From: an uncultured Bacteroidota bacterium
GTDB lineage: Bacteria; Bacteroidota; Bacteroidia; Chitinophagales; Chitinophagaceae
Length of the DNA stretch: 5,947 bases
Direction of reading: 5' to 3'
NCBI GenBank assembly: GCA_946479535.1
Contig: CAMLGP010000210.1
Span: 1 to 5,947, forward strand
Shown here: one piece after another, positions 1 to 5,054 of the stretch
Position numbering within the stretch: position 1 is the stretch's first letter
Layout: each line of letters starts with the position of its first letter
Notes under the pieces: generated by a model
The model's input: the letters and a program-made list of their open reading frames with translations, nothing else
The model's database searches: none
What the model was told of the DNA's origin: nothing
Position numbers and translations under genes: made by a program

Positions 1-811
1 GCATCCTGTGTATGAAATGAACTACAAGAGTATTATCAAATAAATTGCTAATACCCGATGCCTTACGTATGCCGTATGGCTGTACATCAACGGGGATAAA
101 GTGTCCATTCATGTCCGGCCAGGTAGGAGCAGCTGCTGCTGCTTTTAAACCTGCCATGAATGCACCATATATCAATTGCAGGGTTAAAATCGCTATCAGC
201 CAGATAGTAAAGTTCCTCAATCTGCTATTAATAGAAAGTTGGGAGACTGGTATCAATAATTTCAGTGCGAACCATAGTGTATAACAAAGTAATACCAACG
301 CAAAAATGAAATGAATAGCCAGCCTGTAGTGACTTACGTATAGCATTTTATCATCTTCCAATCCGCTTTTCACCATTATCCATCCTACCAGCCCCTGCAA
401 TCCTCCTAGTATAAAAAGAATTATGAGAGGCCTGATCATCTCCTTTTTGAACCGCTTCTGAATGATGAAGATCACAAAAGGAATAATGAATACAACTCCT
501 ATCAGCCTGGCCCATAGCCTGTGAAACCATTCCCAAAAGAATATGGATTTGAAATCCGATAATGTGAAATAAGCATTCACGTACTTGTATTGCGCAATTT
601 GTTTATATTTTTCAAATGCTATATTCCAGTCGTGCTCATTTATAGGTGGCAAAGCCCCCATGATTGGTTTCCATTCAGTGATGGATAGTCCGGACCCGGT
701 AATTCGTGTGATACCTCCCAGCAATACCTGTACAATTAGCATGAAAATACCAACGAGTAACCAGATGGCAACTGGTTTGGAAGAACGGTGGGGTTGCAGT
801 TCGTTTGCCAT
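1..811 (-). CDS. ctaA: Heme A synthase, COX15/CtaA family (3' end cut off by the window edge)
   Basis: Membrane enzyme that oxidises the C8 methyl of heme O to a formyl group, giving heme A for cytochrome aa3-type oxidases. The visible 270 residues begin MANELQPHRS. Motifs seen, in order: GGITRITGSGLSITEWKPI (32-50), EWFHR with His97 in TM2, GGLQGLVGWIMVKSGL (136-151), YRLAIHF with His167 in TM4, GAFMAGLKAAAAAPTWPDMNG in two adjoining pieces (216-236), and HFIHR with His265/His269 in TM6. These histidines fit the family's heme-ligand positions. Only one cysteine (C176) is present, so the paired cysteines of the first outer loop in Bacillus-type CtaA are missing, as in COX15-like (type 2) enzymes. 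The family usually has eight membrane helices, so TM7-8 and the last histidine lie beyond the window. The start at 811 is the only ATG before an in-frame TAA at 847-845. It diverges from rnhB. The identification is firm; the exact start is fairly firm. Confidence 0.95.
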   Translation of the reverse strand, partial: MANELQPHRSSKPVAIWLLVGIFMLIVQVLLGGITRITGSGLSITEWKPIMGALPPINEHDWNIAFEKYKQIAQYKYVNAYFTLSDFKSIFFWEWFHRLWARLIGVVFIIPFVIFIIQKRFKKEMIRPLIILFILGGLQGLVGWIMVKSGLEDDKMLYVSHYRLAIHFIFALVLLCYTLWFALKLLIPVSQLSINSRLRNFTIWLIAILTLQLIYGAFMAGLKAAAAAPTWPDMNGHFIPVDVQPYGIRKASGISNLFDNTLVVHFIHRM

Positions 812-819
812 AGCGTGCG

Positions 820-827
820 CAAAGTTA
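820..827 (-). promoter_or_regulatory. Bacteroidota-type -7 box upstream of ctaA
   Basis: Read on the minus strand this is TAACTTTG, an exact match to the Bacteroidota sigma-factor -7 consensus TAnnTTTG. It ends 8 nt before the ctaA ATG, so transcription would begin only a few bases upstream of the start codon. No good TTTG -33 element is visible 17-23 bp further upstream; the closest is a TTTC-like stretch. The assignment rests on the -7 box and its position. Confidence 0.45.
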
Positions 828-886
828 GGCGCTATGTGGGGAAATTAATTTTTGCATTCTTATTTTTCGAAAGATATTGCGGATGC

Positions 887-1531
887 ATGCTTCAGCCCTT
901 TTACCAGGACCAGTTGATTGAAGCCGGATGTGATGAAGCCGGCCGTGGATGCTTTGCAGGCCCGGTATTCGCAGCAGCTGTTATCCTGCCCAGGGATTTC
1001 CATCATCCAGTGCTGAATGATAGCAAGCAAATGACTGCTGAGGAAAGGCAGGAGATGAAAGGATATATTAAAGCCAATGCTATTGCATATGCCGTGGCAA
1101 TGGTAGATAATGATGAGATCGATCAGATCAATATCCTTCGTGCTTCTTTTAAGGCCATGCACCTTGCCCTGGATAAACTCAGGAAACGTCCATCCCTGTT
1201 ATTAATAGACGGCAATCGCTTCACTCCCTATAAAAGACTTCCCCACCAGTGCATCATACAGGGCGATGGACTATATGCCAGCATTGCTGCTGCAAGCGTC
1301 CTTGCTAAAACACACCGGGATACTTATATGAAGCAATTGCATAAAGAATTTCCGCACTATAACTGGAAACAGAATAAAGGCTATGGTACTCCGGAGCACA
1401 GGCAGGCCATCGAAAAGCATGGGATCTGCAAATACCATCGCAAGAGCTTCCGATTAATGTCAGAACAGCCAGAGTTATTTGATGAAGTTGAGATGGGCGC
1501 ATCCCTTCCTGTAAATGAAACTCCGTTATAG
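887..1531 (+). CDS. rnhB: Ribonuclease HII
   Basis: Cytoplasmic endonuclease that cuts the RNA strand of RNA-DNA hybrids and nicks 5' of single ribonucleotides misincorporated in DNA. The 214-residue product has normal family length. Visible hallmarks: AGCDEAGRGCFAGPV near the N-terminus, with catalytic Asp16 and Glu17 and the GRG motif (19-21) that senses the ribose-DNA junction; NDSKQM (44-49), the conserved DSK motif; LLIDGNR with Asp108; GDG with Asp127 followed by SIAAASVLAKTHRD (132-145); and NKGYGTPEH (163-171). All four acidic catalytic residues (D16, E17, D108, D127) are present, so it should be active. I place the start at 887 because family homology begins just after it. The frame stays open upstream to an ATG at 788, but that version would overlap the ctaA start and adds residues unlike the family. 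No Shine-Dalgarno sequence is evident. A neighbouring box TATTTTTC at 861-868 is one base off the -7 consensus. Confidence 0.96.
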   Translation: MLQPFYQDQLIEAGCDEAGRGCFAGPVFAAAVILPRDFHHPVLNDSKQMTAEERQEMKGYIKANAIAYAVAMVDNDEIDQINILRASFKAMHLALDKLRKRPSLLLIDGNRFTPYKRLPHQCIIQGDGLYASIAAASVLAKTHRDTYMKQLHKEFPHYNWKQNKGYGTPEHRQAIEKHGICKYHRKSFRLMSEQPELFDEVEMGASLPVNETPL

Positions 1532-1536
1532 GAGTT
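1519..1536 (+). repeat. Short hairpin over the rnhB stop codon
   Basis: Perfect 6-bp inverted repeat, AACTCC then the 6-nt loop GTTATA then GGAGTT, spanning the end of rnhB and its TAG stop (1529-1531). No T-tract follows, so it is not a classical intrinsic terminator. It may help 3'-end formation or RNA stability, or may be chance. No other terminator for rnhB is apparent. Confidence 0.3.
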
Positions 1537-1814
1537 GTCAGCCAATAACGATCAGCCGCCTGACTTAATATTCTAAAAGCATCCATGAAAATTGAGTCTT
1601 ATTATTTCAGTATAAGAATATATCGTAGTTTATAGGTCTGGAAGCTAGTGGCTAATAGCTAGTAGCCCAATTTGTTAAAGTCTTCCCATCACATCTTCCC
1701 CCATGTTAATTGATGTTAAACGTAGTTTTCCCTATTAAACCCTGCCTTTCATTACAGGTCTTATAGATGAACCATTTTTACAAAACAGTTTAAATAAACA
1801 GAAAAGTTTGTACC
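1537..1814. other. Non-coding gap between rnhB and the secreted-protein gene
   Basis: About 280 bases, AT-rich, with stops in all frames that would interrupt any sizeable reading frame and no recognisable RNA gene. It contains a 6-bp inverted repeat TCTTAT/ATAAGA (1597-1602 and 1612-1617) and an internally repetitive GCTA-rich patch (1644-1667), listed separately. Close to the next gene is a small inverted repeat GTTTA-AA-TAAAC (1788-1799). The promoter of the downstream gene must lie here, but I cannot place it with confidence: a TTTG at 1807-1810 lies 4 nt before the ATG, in the context AAAGTTTG, one base off TAnnTTTG, without a good upstream partner. Confidence 0.5.
1644..1667. repeat. GCTA-rich patch with direct and inverted repeat structure
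   Basis: A 24-base patch in the gap upstream of the secreted-protein gene. GCTAGT occurs at 1644-1649, and GCTAGTA follows at 1658-1664. Inside it GGCTA (1650-1654) and TAGCC (1663-1667) form an inverted repeat with an 8-nt loop that itself contains AGCTAG-like palindromic sequence. It looks like low-complexity intergenic repeat material. Function is unknown, and its copy number in the genome cannot be judged from one copy. Confidence 0.4.
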
Positions 1815-2117
1815 ATGAAAAAGATACTTTTTGTAGCCGTTGTCTTCGCCCTTTTTACAACCGCCGCTTCCGCCCAGAAAGGACATGATGTAGTAACTCA
1901 TCATCGCGTTCAGCAAGGTTTCCGTAATGGAGATTTAACTCGCGGTGAAAAAGCCAGGATTCACAAAAATGAAGCTCATTATCGCCATGAAAGACGTAAA
2001 GCCCATAGAGATGGAAAGTTCACTATGGCTGAAAGAAGGAGATTGAACAAAATGAGACATTACGACAGCCGCCGGATCTATGCAATGAAACATAATGGAC
2101 GCCGGAGAGCATTCTAA
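1815..2117 (+). CDS. Small secreted basic protein with two EF-hand-like repeats, function unknown
   Basis: A 100-residue protein I cannot assign to a named family with a known role. Residues 1-20 form a classic Sec signal peptide: MKK, a hydrophobic core ILFVAVVFALF, then TTAASA with probable cleavage before Gln21. The mature part of about 80 residues is very basic, with 17 Arg, 7 Lys and 9 His against 8 acidic residues, and has no cysteine. It contains two repeats 28 residues apart: F36-RNGDLTRGEKAR-I49 and H64-RDGKFTMAERRR-L77. Both follow R-[N/D]-G-x-[L/F]-T-x-x-E-[K/R]-x-R. This spacing matches the second half of an EF-hand loop (positions 5, 6, 8 and 12), but positions 1 and 3 are not acidic, so calcium binding is doubtful. 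Histidine/arginine-rich exported proteins of this kind do occur in Bacteroidota. It stands alone with its own terminator. Coding status is well supported by signal peptide, repeats and terminator; function is open. Confidence 0.82.
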   Translation: MKKILFVAVVFALFTTAASAQKGHDVVTHHRVQQGFRNGDLTRGEKARIHKNEAHYRHERRKAHRDGKFTMAERRRLNKMRHYDSRRIYAMKHNGRRRAF

Positions 2118-2129
2118 TAAATGTCTACA

Positions 2130-2144
2130 GGGTTTTCTAAACCC
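2130..2144 (+). repeat. Small hairpin just after the secreted-protein gene
   Basis: GGGTTT, a 3-nt loop TCT, then AAACCC: a perfect 6-bp inverted repeat starting 13 nt after the stop codon. It is followed by CCTATAATAAATAG instead of a T-run, so by itself it is a poor terminator. It may act as a transcript-end stem ahead of the strong terminator about 40 nt downstream. Confidence 0.3.
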
Positions 2145-2181
2145 CTATAATAAATAGATACAATTGATGGTTTGGAGTTTT

Positions 2182-2209
2182 AGCCTCTCCGCTTGGGAGG
2201 GGCTTTTTT
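2182..2209 (+). terminator. Strong rho-independent terminator of the secreted-protein gene
   Basis: A 9-bp stem pairs AGCCTCTCC (2182-2190) with GGGAGGGGCT (2195-2204). One pair is G-U, and the 5-nt loop is GCTTG. The stem runs straight into six T's (2204-2209), then A and five more T's. The T-tract is on the plus strand, so it ends transcription from the upstream gene. Its last bases overlap the stop codon of the convergent minus-strand gene. Confidence 0.88.
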
Positions 2210-2816
2210 ATTTTTCAAATTTTCCCAACCCTTCTCTGATCAATACCGGCTCTTCGCCTGTGCAATCAATTATGGTGGATGGAACTGTACCTCCAATACC
2301 TCCATCAATCACCATATCTACCTGTTTCATAAAATTCTCATGCATGATCTCGGGATCAGTATAATCTTCCACCTGCTCACCTGGCAGGGAGGCGCTAAGC
2401 ACGGGCCGGCCCAACTCCTTTACTATGGCACAGGCAATTTTGTTATCCGGTATCCGGAGACCGATTGTATCCTTCCTGCTCTGAAGGATCTTGGGCACCA
2501 TCTTGCTGGCAGGAAGTATAAAAGTGTAAGGTCCGGGCAGATATTCTTTGAGCATCCGGTAGGTAGAATTAGAAATCTGTTTGGCGTATTCGCTGAGGTG
2601 GCTCAGATCAGGGCATATAAAAGATAGTTGAGCCTTTTTGGGATCTACATTTTTGATCCGGCAGATCTTCTCAATGGCCTTTTGCTGAAGGATATCACAA
2701 CCCAGTCCATATATAGTATCAGTAGGATATATGATAATACCTCCACTTTGCAGGCAATCTACCGCTGCCTTAATCTGCCTGGGCTGCGGATTATCGGGAT
2801 GGATATGAAGTAACAT
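2208..2816 (-). CDS. YciO/Sua5/YrdC-family protein (threonylcarbamoyl-AMP synthase-like)
   Basis: 202 residues comprising one YrdC domain and no C-terminal Sua5 domain. Family members TsaC/Sua5 make threonylcarbamoyl-AMP from threonine, bicarbonate and ATP for the t6A37 modification of ANN-decoding tRNAs. YciO is a paralog with weaker or different activity. Motifs seen: HIHPDNPQPRQI (4-15), very like the start of E. coli YciO; YPTDTIYGLGCD (30-41); PGPYTFIL (94-101); IGLRIPDN (118-125); VLSASLP (139-145); PSTIID (179-184); IREGLG (193-198). The KxR nucleotide-contact motif of TsaC/Sua5 (usually KGRP) reads K55-N56-V57 here, so the arginine is missing, as in YciO. I favour a YciO-type protein and leave the t6A role unproven. 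The start at 2816 matches the family N-terminus. The TAA stop sits inside the T-tract of the convergent terminator. The gene diverges from the oxygenase gene. Confidence 0.92.
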   Translation of the reverse strand: MLLHIHPDNPQPRQIKAAVDCLQSGGIIIYPTDTIYGLGCDILQQKAIEKICRIKNVDPKKAQLSFICPDLSHLSEYAKQISNSTYRMLKEYLPGPYTFILPASKMVPKILQSRKDTIGLRIPDNKIACAIVKELGRPVLSASLPGEQVEDYTDPEIMHENFMKQVDMVIDGGIGGTVPSTIIDCTGEEPVLIREGLGKFEK

Positions 2817-2819
2817 CTT

Positions 2820-2854
2820 GAAATTTAACTATTCACAAGGTTCTTAAGACCAAA
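2820..2854 (-). promoter_or_regulatory. Possible promoter of the YciO-like gene
   Basis: On the minus strand TTTG (2854-2851) is followed after 23 nt by TAAATTTC (2827-2820), one base off the Bacteroidota -7 consensus TAnnTTTG. It lies only 3 nt before the ATG at 2816, which would make the transcript leaderless. The spacing is at the long end of what is described. This is a weak call in an AT-rich gap. Confidence 0.28.
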
Positions 2855-2922
2855 AAATATTTTGTAAAACTAACTCATCTTGGGTGGTAATTGTGTGACA
2901 AGTCGTAATTTTCCCTTTCTAT

Positions 2923-2930
2923 TATCTTTG
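2923..2930 (+). promoter_or_regulatory. Bacteroidota-type -7 box upstream of the oxygenase gene
   Basis: TATCTTTG is an exact match to TAnnTTTG and ends 17 nt before the ATG at 2948, giving an estimated leader of about a dozen bases. A -33 TTTG at the expected 17-23 bp distance is not seen; the nearest TTG (2891-2893) is 29 bp away. The divergent gap 2817-2947 also holds the palindromes AAAATATTTT (2854-2863) and TCTTAAGA (2842-2849). Confidence 0.45.
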
Positions 2931-2947
2931 TCAAAATCTGCATTGGT

Positions 2948-3829
2948 ATGCAACTTAAGCCGGTTACGATTGTCGACTCGATTGAACCAGAAGTATTCAG
3001 AAAGGAATTTTACAAACCCGGCACCCCAATTGTTATTAAAGATCTTTCCAGACAATGGCCCGCTTATTCTAAATGGAACTGGAATTATTTTAAATCACTG
3101 GTTGGTGACAAGCGCGTTCCTTTATATAATAACGTCAAAAGCGATGCCTATACTCCCATCAATAAGGCTGACGATTACAAAACCTTTGGCGAGTACATAG
3201 ATATGATAAGCAAAGGCCCTGCTGGCTGGAGAATTTTCTTATTCAACATATTTGATCACGCACCACAGCTCATCAATGATTTTACCTGGCCAGAACATTT
3301 GATGAAGGGCTTTGTAAAAAAATACCCAATGCTATTTACCGGTGGCGCTACCAGCATCACCCACATGCATTTTGATATTGATCTTTCTCATATCCTTCAT
3401 ACACAGTTCGGCGGAAGGAAACGCGTGTTAATGTTTCCATTCAAAGAACAATACAAATTATATCGTAAACCATTCGAAGTATTGAGCCTGGCAGATTTCT
3501 CTCATTACTATGAAAAGAATGGAACGCCGGATTATGATAAATTCCCTGCATTAAAACTAGCTGAAGGATTTGATTTCATTATGGAACCAGGAGATACTTT
3601 ATTCATGCCTGCCGGATACTGGCATCACATGGAATACCTGGATAGTGGTTTTGCCATGAGCCTTCGTGCAATGCAACCTTCTTTAGCTGGTAAACTGCAA
3701 GGTGTATGGAATCTCTTTGGTATGCGAAGCATTGATACCATGATGAAAAGGACTGCTCCACGCTGGTGGTATGAGAACAAAAAGCGCAAGATATTTGCCA
3801 AAGCAAAACAGGAACTGGCAGGAGCTTAA
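2948..3829 (+). CDS. Cupin_8/JmjC-like Fe(II)/2-oxoglutarate-dependent oxygenase
   Basis: A 293-residue cytoplasmic protein of the cupin_8 (JmjC, FIH-like) family, whose members use Fe(II), O2 and 2-oxoglutarate to hydroxylate proteins or small molecules. The N-terminal part has the typical opening, IEPEVFRKEFYKPGTPIVI (12-30), followed by QWPAYSKW (36-43). The iron site is complete: H141-F-D143 in ITHMHFDID, and the distal His226 in MPAGYWHHMEY (220-230). The strand SHILHTQFGGRKRVLMFPF (147-165) carries Lys158, which probably contacts 2-oxoglutarate. The last 45 residues are basic and rich in aromatics (PRWWYENKKRK), probably helical. There is no signal peptide or membrane segment. The substrate cannot be read from the sequence. 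Neighbours give no clue, because the gene is divergent from the YciO-like gene and convergent with korB. Family assignment is strong; function within the family is unknown. Confidence 0.9.
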   Translation: MQLKPVTIVDSIEPEVFRKEFYKPGTPIVIKDLSRQWPAYSKWNWNYFKSLVGDKRVPLYNNVKSDAYTPINKADDYKTFGEYIDMISKGPAGWRIFLFNIFDHAPQLINDFTWPEHLMKGFVKKYPMLFTGGATSITHMHFDIDLSHILHTQFGGRKRVLMFPFKEQYKLYRKPFEVLSLADFSHYYEKNGTPDYDKFPALKLAEGFDFIMEPGDTLFMPAGYWHHMEYLDSGFAMSLRAMQPSLAGKLQGVWNLFGMRSIDTMMKRTAPRWWYENKKRKIFAKAKQELAGA

Positions 3830-3839
3830 TAAAATTTCT

Positions 3840-3853
3840 GATACTATTGTATC
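3840..3853 (-). terminator. Small hairpin between the convergent oxygenase and korB genes
   Basis: GATAC, loop TATT, GTATC: a perfect 5-bp inverted repeat that overlaps the last codons of korB (stop at 3846-3844). On the minus strand it is followed by AGAAATTTTATTAA, a mixed A/T stretch, not a clean T-run. It could be a weak terminator for korB. The 14-bp gap leaves no room for separate terminators, so transcripts of the two genes probably overlap. Confidence 0.28.
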
Positions 3854-4872
3854 GTCCACACTTCGTTTCCGCGCAATAATTTATCGAGATCAGGTTTCTT
3901 GCGTGCCTTTGCATCTTCCAGTTGCATCGCCATCACATCTTCATAACAGGGGCGATCAGTCTGATAGAATACACCAAATGGCCTTGGTAAGTGACCTTCA
4001 ACTTTAGGATCATCAAAGATGCGAACGAGTATCTGTGCTTTATAAATATCGTGTTCATCGTGGATCCAGAGATCATCAGCACTATGACCATCTTCCAGGT
4101 TCACTACGCGGGGAGTAAATCCATCCAGCTTAATGCCTTTTGTATTACCAGGCCCAAATAAAAATGGCTTACCCTGCTCCAGGAATAATGTTTCCTGCGC
4201 CTTTGATCCTTTCTCCGTGAATATTTCAAAAGCACCATCATTAAAGATGTTGCAATTCTGATATATCTCCAGGAATGAAGCACCATGATGCTGATTGGTA
4301 CGCAGCAGCATGGATTGCAAATGTTTTGGATCACGGTCCATGGTCCTGGCAACAAAGGTGGCATCAGCTCCCAATGCCAATGCCGCAGGATTGAATGGAT
4401 GGTCAATACTTCCGAATGGAGTTGACTTGGTTACCTTATTTTCCTCGGATGTAGGTGAATACTGGCCCTTGGTCAATCCGTATATCTGGTTATTGAACAG
4501 GAGAATGTTTACATCAAAATTCCTGCGCAGCAGGTGAATGGTATGGTTACCACCAATGCTCAGACTATCTCCATCACCGGTCACGATCCATACGCTCAAT
4601 TCCGGACGGGAAGCCTTTAAACCACTGGCAACCGCTGTGGCACGACCGTGGATAGAGTGCATGCCATACGTATTCATATAATAAGGAAAACGGCTGCTAC
4701 AGCCAATACCTGAAATGATCACGATATTTTCTCTTGGAATGCCCAGGCCAGGCATTACTTTTTGAACCTGTGCCAAAATGGAATAATCACCACATCCCGG
4801 ACACCAGCGAACTTCCTGATCAGTTGAAAAATCTTTCGCTGTTAGTGGGGGCAATGTCGTAGTGTCGCTCAT
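3844..4872 (-). CDS. korB: 2-oxoacid:ferredoxin oxidoreductase, beta subunit (probably 2-oxoglutarate type)
   Basis: Catalytic TPP-binding subunit of an enzyme that reversibly oxidises a 2-oxoacid with CoA and ferredoxin to acyl-CoA and CO2. The 342-residue product matches KorB length. Seen: VRWCPGCGDYSIL, with Cys24 and Cys27; SGIGCSSRFPYY, with Cys58; the TPP/Mg2+ motif GDGDSLSIGGNH (99-110) and LLFNNQIYGLTKGQYSPTS (124-142); and NCNIFNDG with Cys207. The four cysteines fit the [4Fe-4S] ligand set. The 'LTKGQYSPTS' context and overall length point to 2-oxoglutarate over pyruvate, but substrate is inferred from similarity. The partner alpha subunit (KorA, fused gamma-alpha in many bacteria) is usually encoded directly upstream. 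Here the upstream gene is the divergent gnd, so korA is not adjacent. The start at 4872 (MSDTTTLPPL) suits the family. The gene converges with the oxygenase gene, 14 bp apart. Confidence 0.95.
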   Translation of the reverse strand: MSDTTTLPPLTAKDFSTDQEVRWCPGCGDYSILAQVQKVMPGLGIPRENIVIISGIGCSSRFPYYMNTYGMHSIHGRATAVASGLKASRPELSVWIVTGDGDSLSIGGNHTIHLLRRNFDVNILLFNNQIYGLTKGQYSPTSEENKVTKSTPFGSIDHPFNPAALALGADATFVARTMDRDPKHLQSMLLRTNQHHGASFLEIYQNCNIFNDGAFEIFTEKGSKAQETLFLEQGKPFLFGPGNTKGIKLDGFTPRVVNLEDGHSADDLWIHDEHDIYKAQILVRIFDDPKVEGHLPRPFGVFYQTDRPCYEDVMAMQLEDAKARKKPDLDKLLRGNEVWTIQ

Positions 4873-4897
4873 ATCTCTTAAAATGGATTACAGTCTA

Positions 4898-4905
4898 CAA
4901 AATTA
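4898..4905 (-). promoter_or_regulatory. Bacteroidota-type -7 box upstream of korB
   Basis: On the minus strand this reads TAATTTTG, an exact TAnnTTTG match, 25 nt before the korB ATG. A TTTG lies further upstream (minus strand, 4921-4918), but only 12 nt away, shorter than the usual 17-23 nt spacing. The -7 box is therefore better supported than the -33 element. The predicted leader is about 20 nt. Confidence 0.42.
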
Positions 4906-5017
4906 GAAGATTATTGTCAAAGCTGGCCCTGTTTCACAACTATTTAAGGCCCAAATCGGAAGTTCAGGATTTTCGTAAAGCTATGGTTATCTATTAAACA
5001 GTATTGGCTCTTGTTTT

Positions 5018-5032
5018 GTTATTTACAATAAC
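5018..5032. repeat. Perfect inverted repeat upstream of gnd
   Basis: GTTATT-TAC-AATAAC, two 6-bp arms with a 3-nt spacer, centred about 30 bp before the gnd start codon. The size and place suit an operator for a dimeric regulator, or a small 5'-UTR hairpin. It also overlaps TAACTTAC (5029-5036), a poor match to the -7 box with a TTG 22 bp upstream (5004-5006). The sequence is AT-rich, so chance is possible. Confidence 0.3.
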
Positions 5033-5054
5033 TTACATCCCCAACCCAGTTTAT

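Noticed and set aside
45..848. Plus-strand open frames (45-284, 585-848) and a minus-strand frame (351-536) in the left part
   Set aside because: All are out-of-frame or antisense shadows of the ctaA gene, whose motifs run unbroken through the whole region.
788..886. A longer rnhB version starting at an upstream ATG at 788, adding 33 residues
   Set aside because: The extension overlaps the start of ctaA, has no RNase HII similarity, and the conserved part begins immediately after the ATG at 887.
860..1162. A 100-codon minus-strand open frame
   Set aside because: It is antisense to rnhB and would overlap the ctaA/rnhB divergent region; the translated product has no family features.
1537..1814. 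A small RNA or riboswitch in the longest non-coding gap
   Set aside because: Only short inverted repeats are seen; there is no strong terminator-like stem with a T-run and no recognisable aptamer core.
2193..2627. A 144-codon plus-strand open frame
   Set aside because: It lies wholly antisense to the YciO-like gene, which has clear family motifs; it has no recognisable domain of its own.
4104..4537. Open frames inside korB on both strands (4104-4406 minus, 4295-4537 plus)
   Set aside because: korB motifs continue without interruption through this interval; the alternatives show no domain or start signal.
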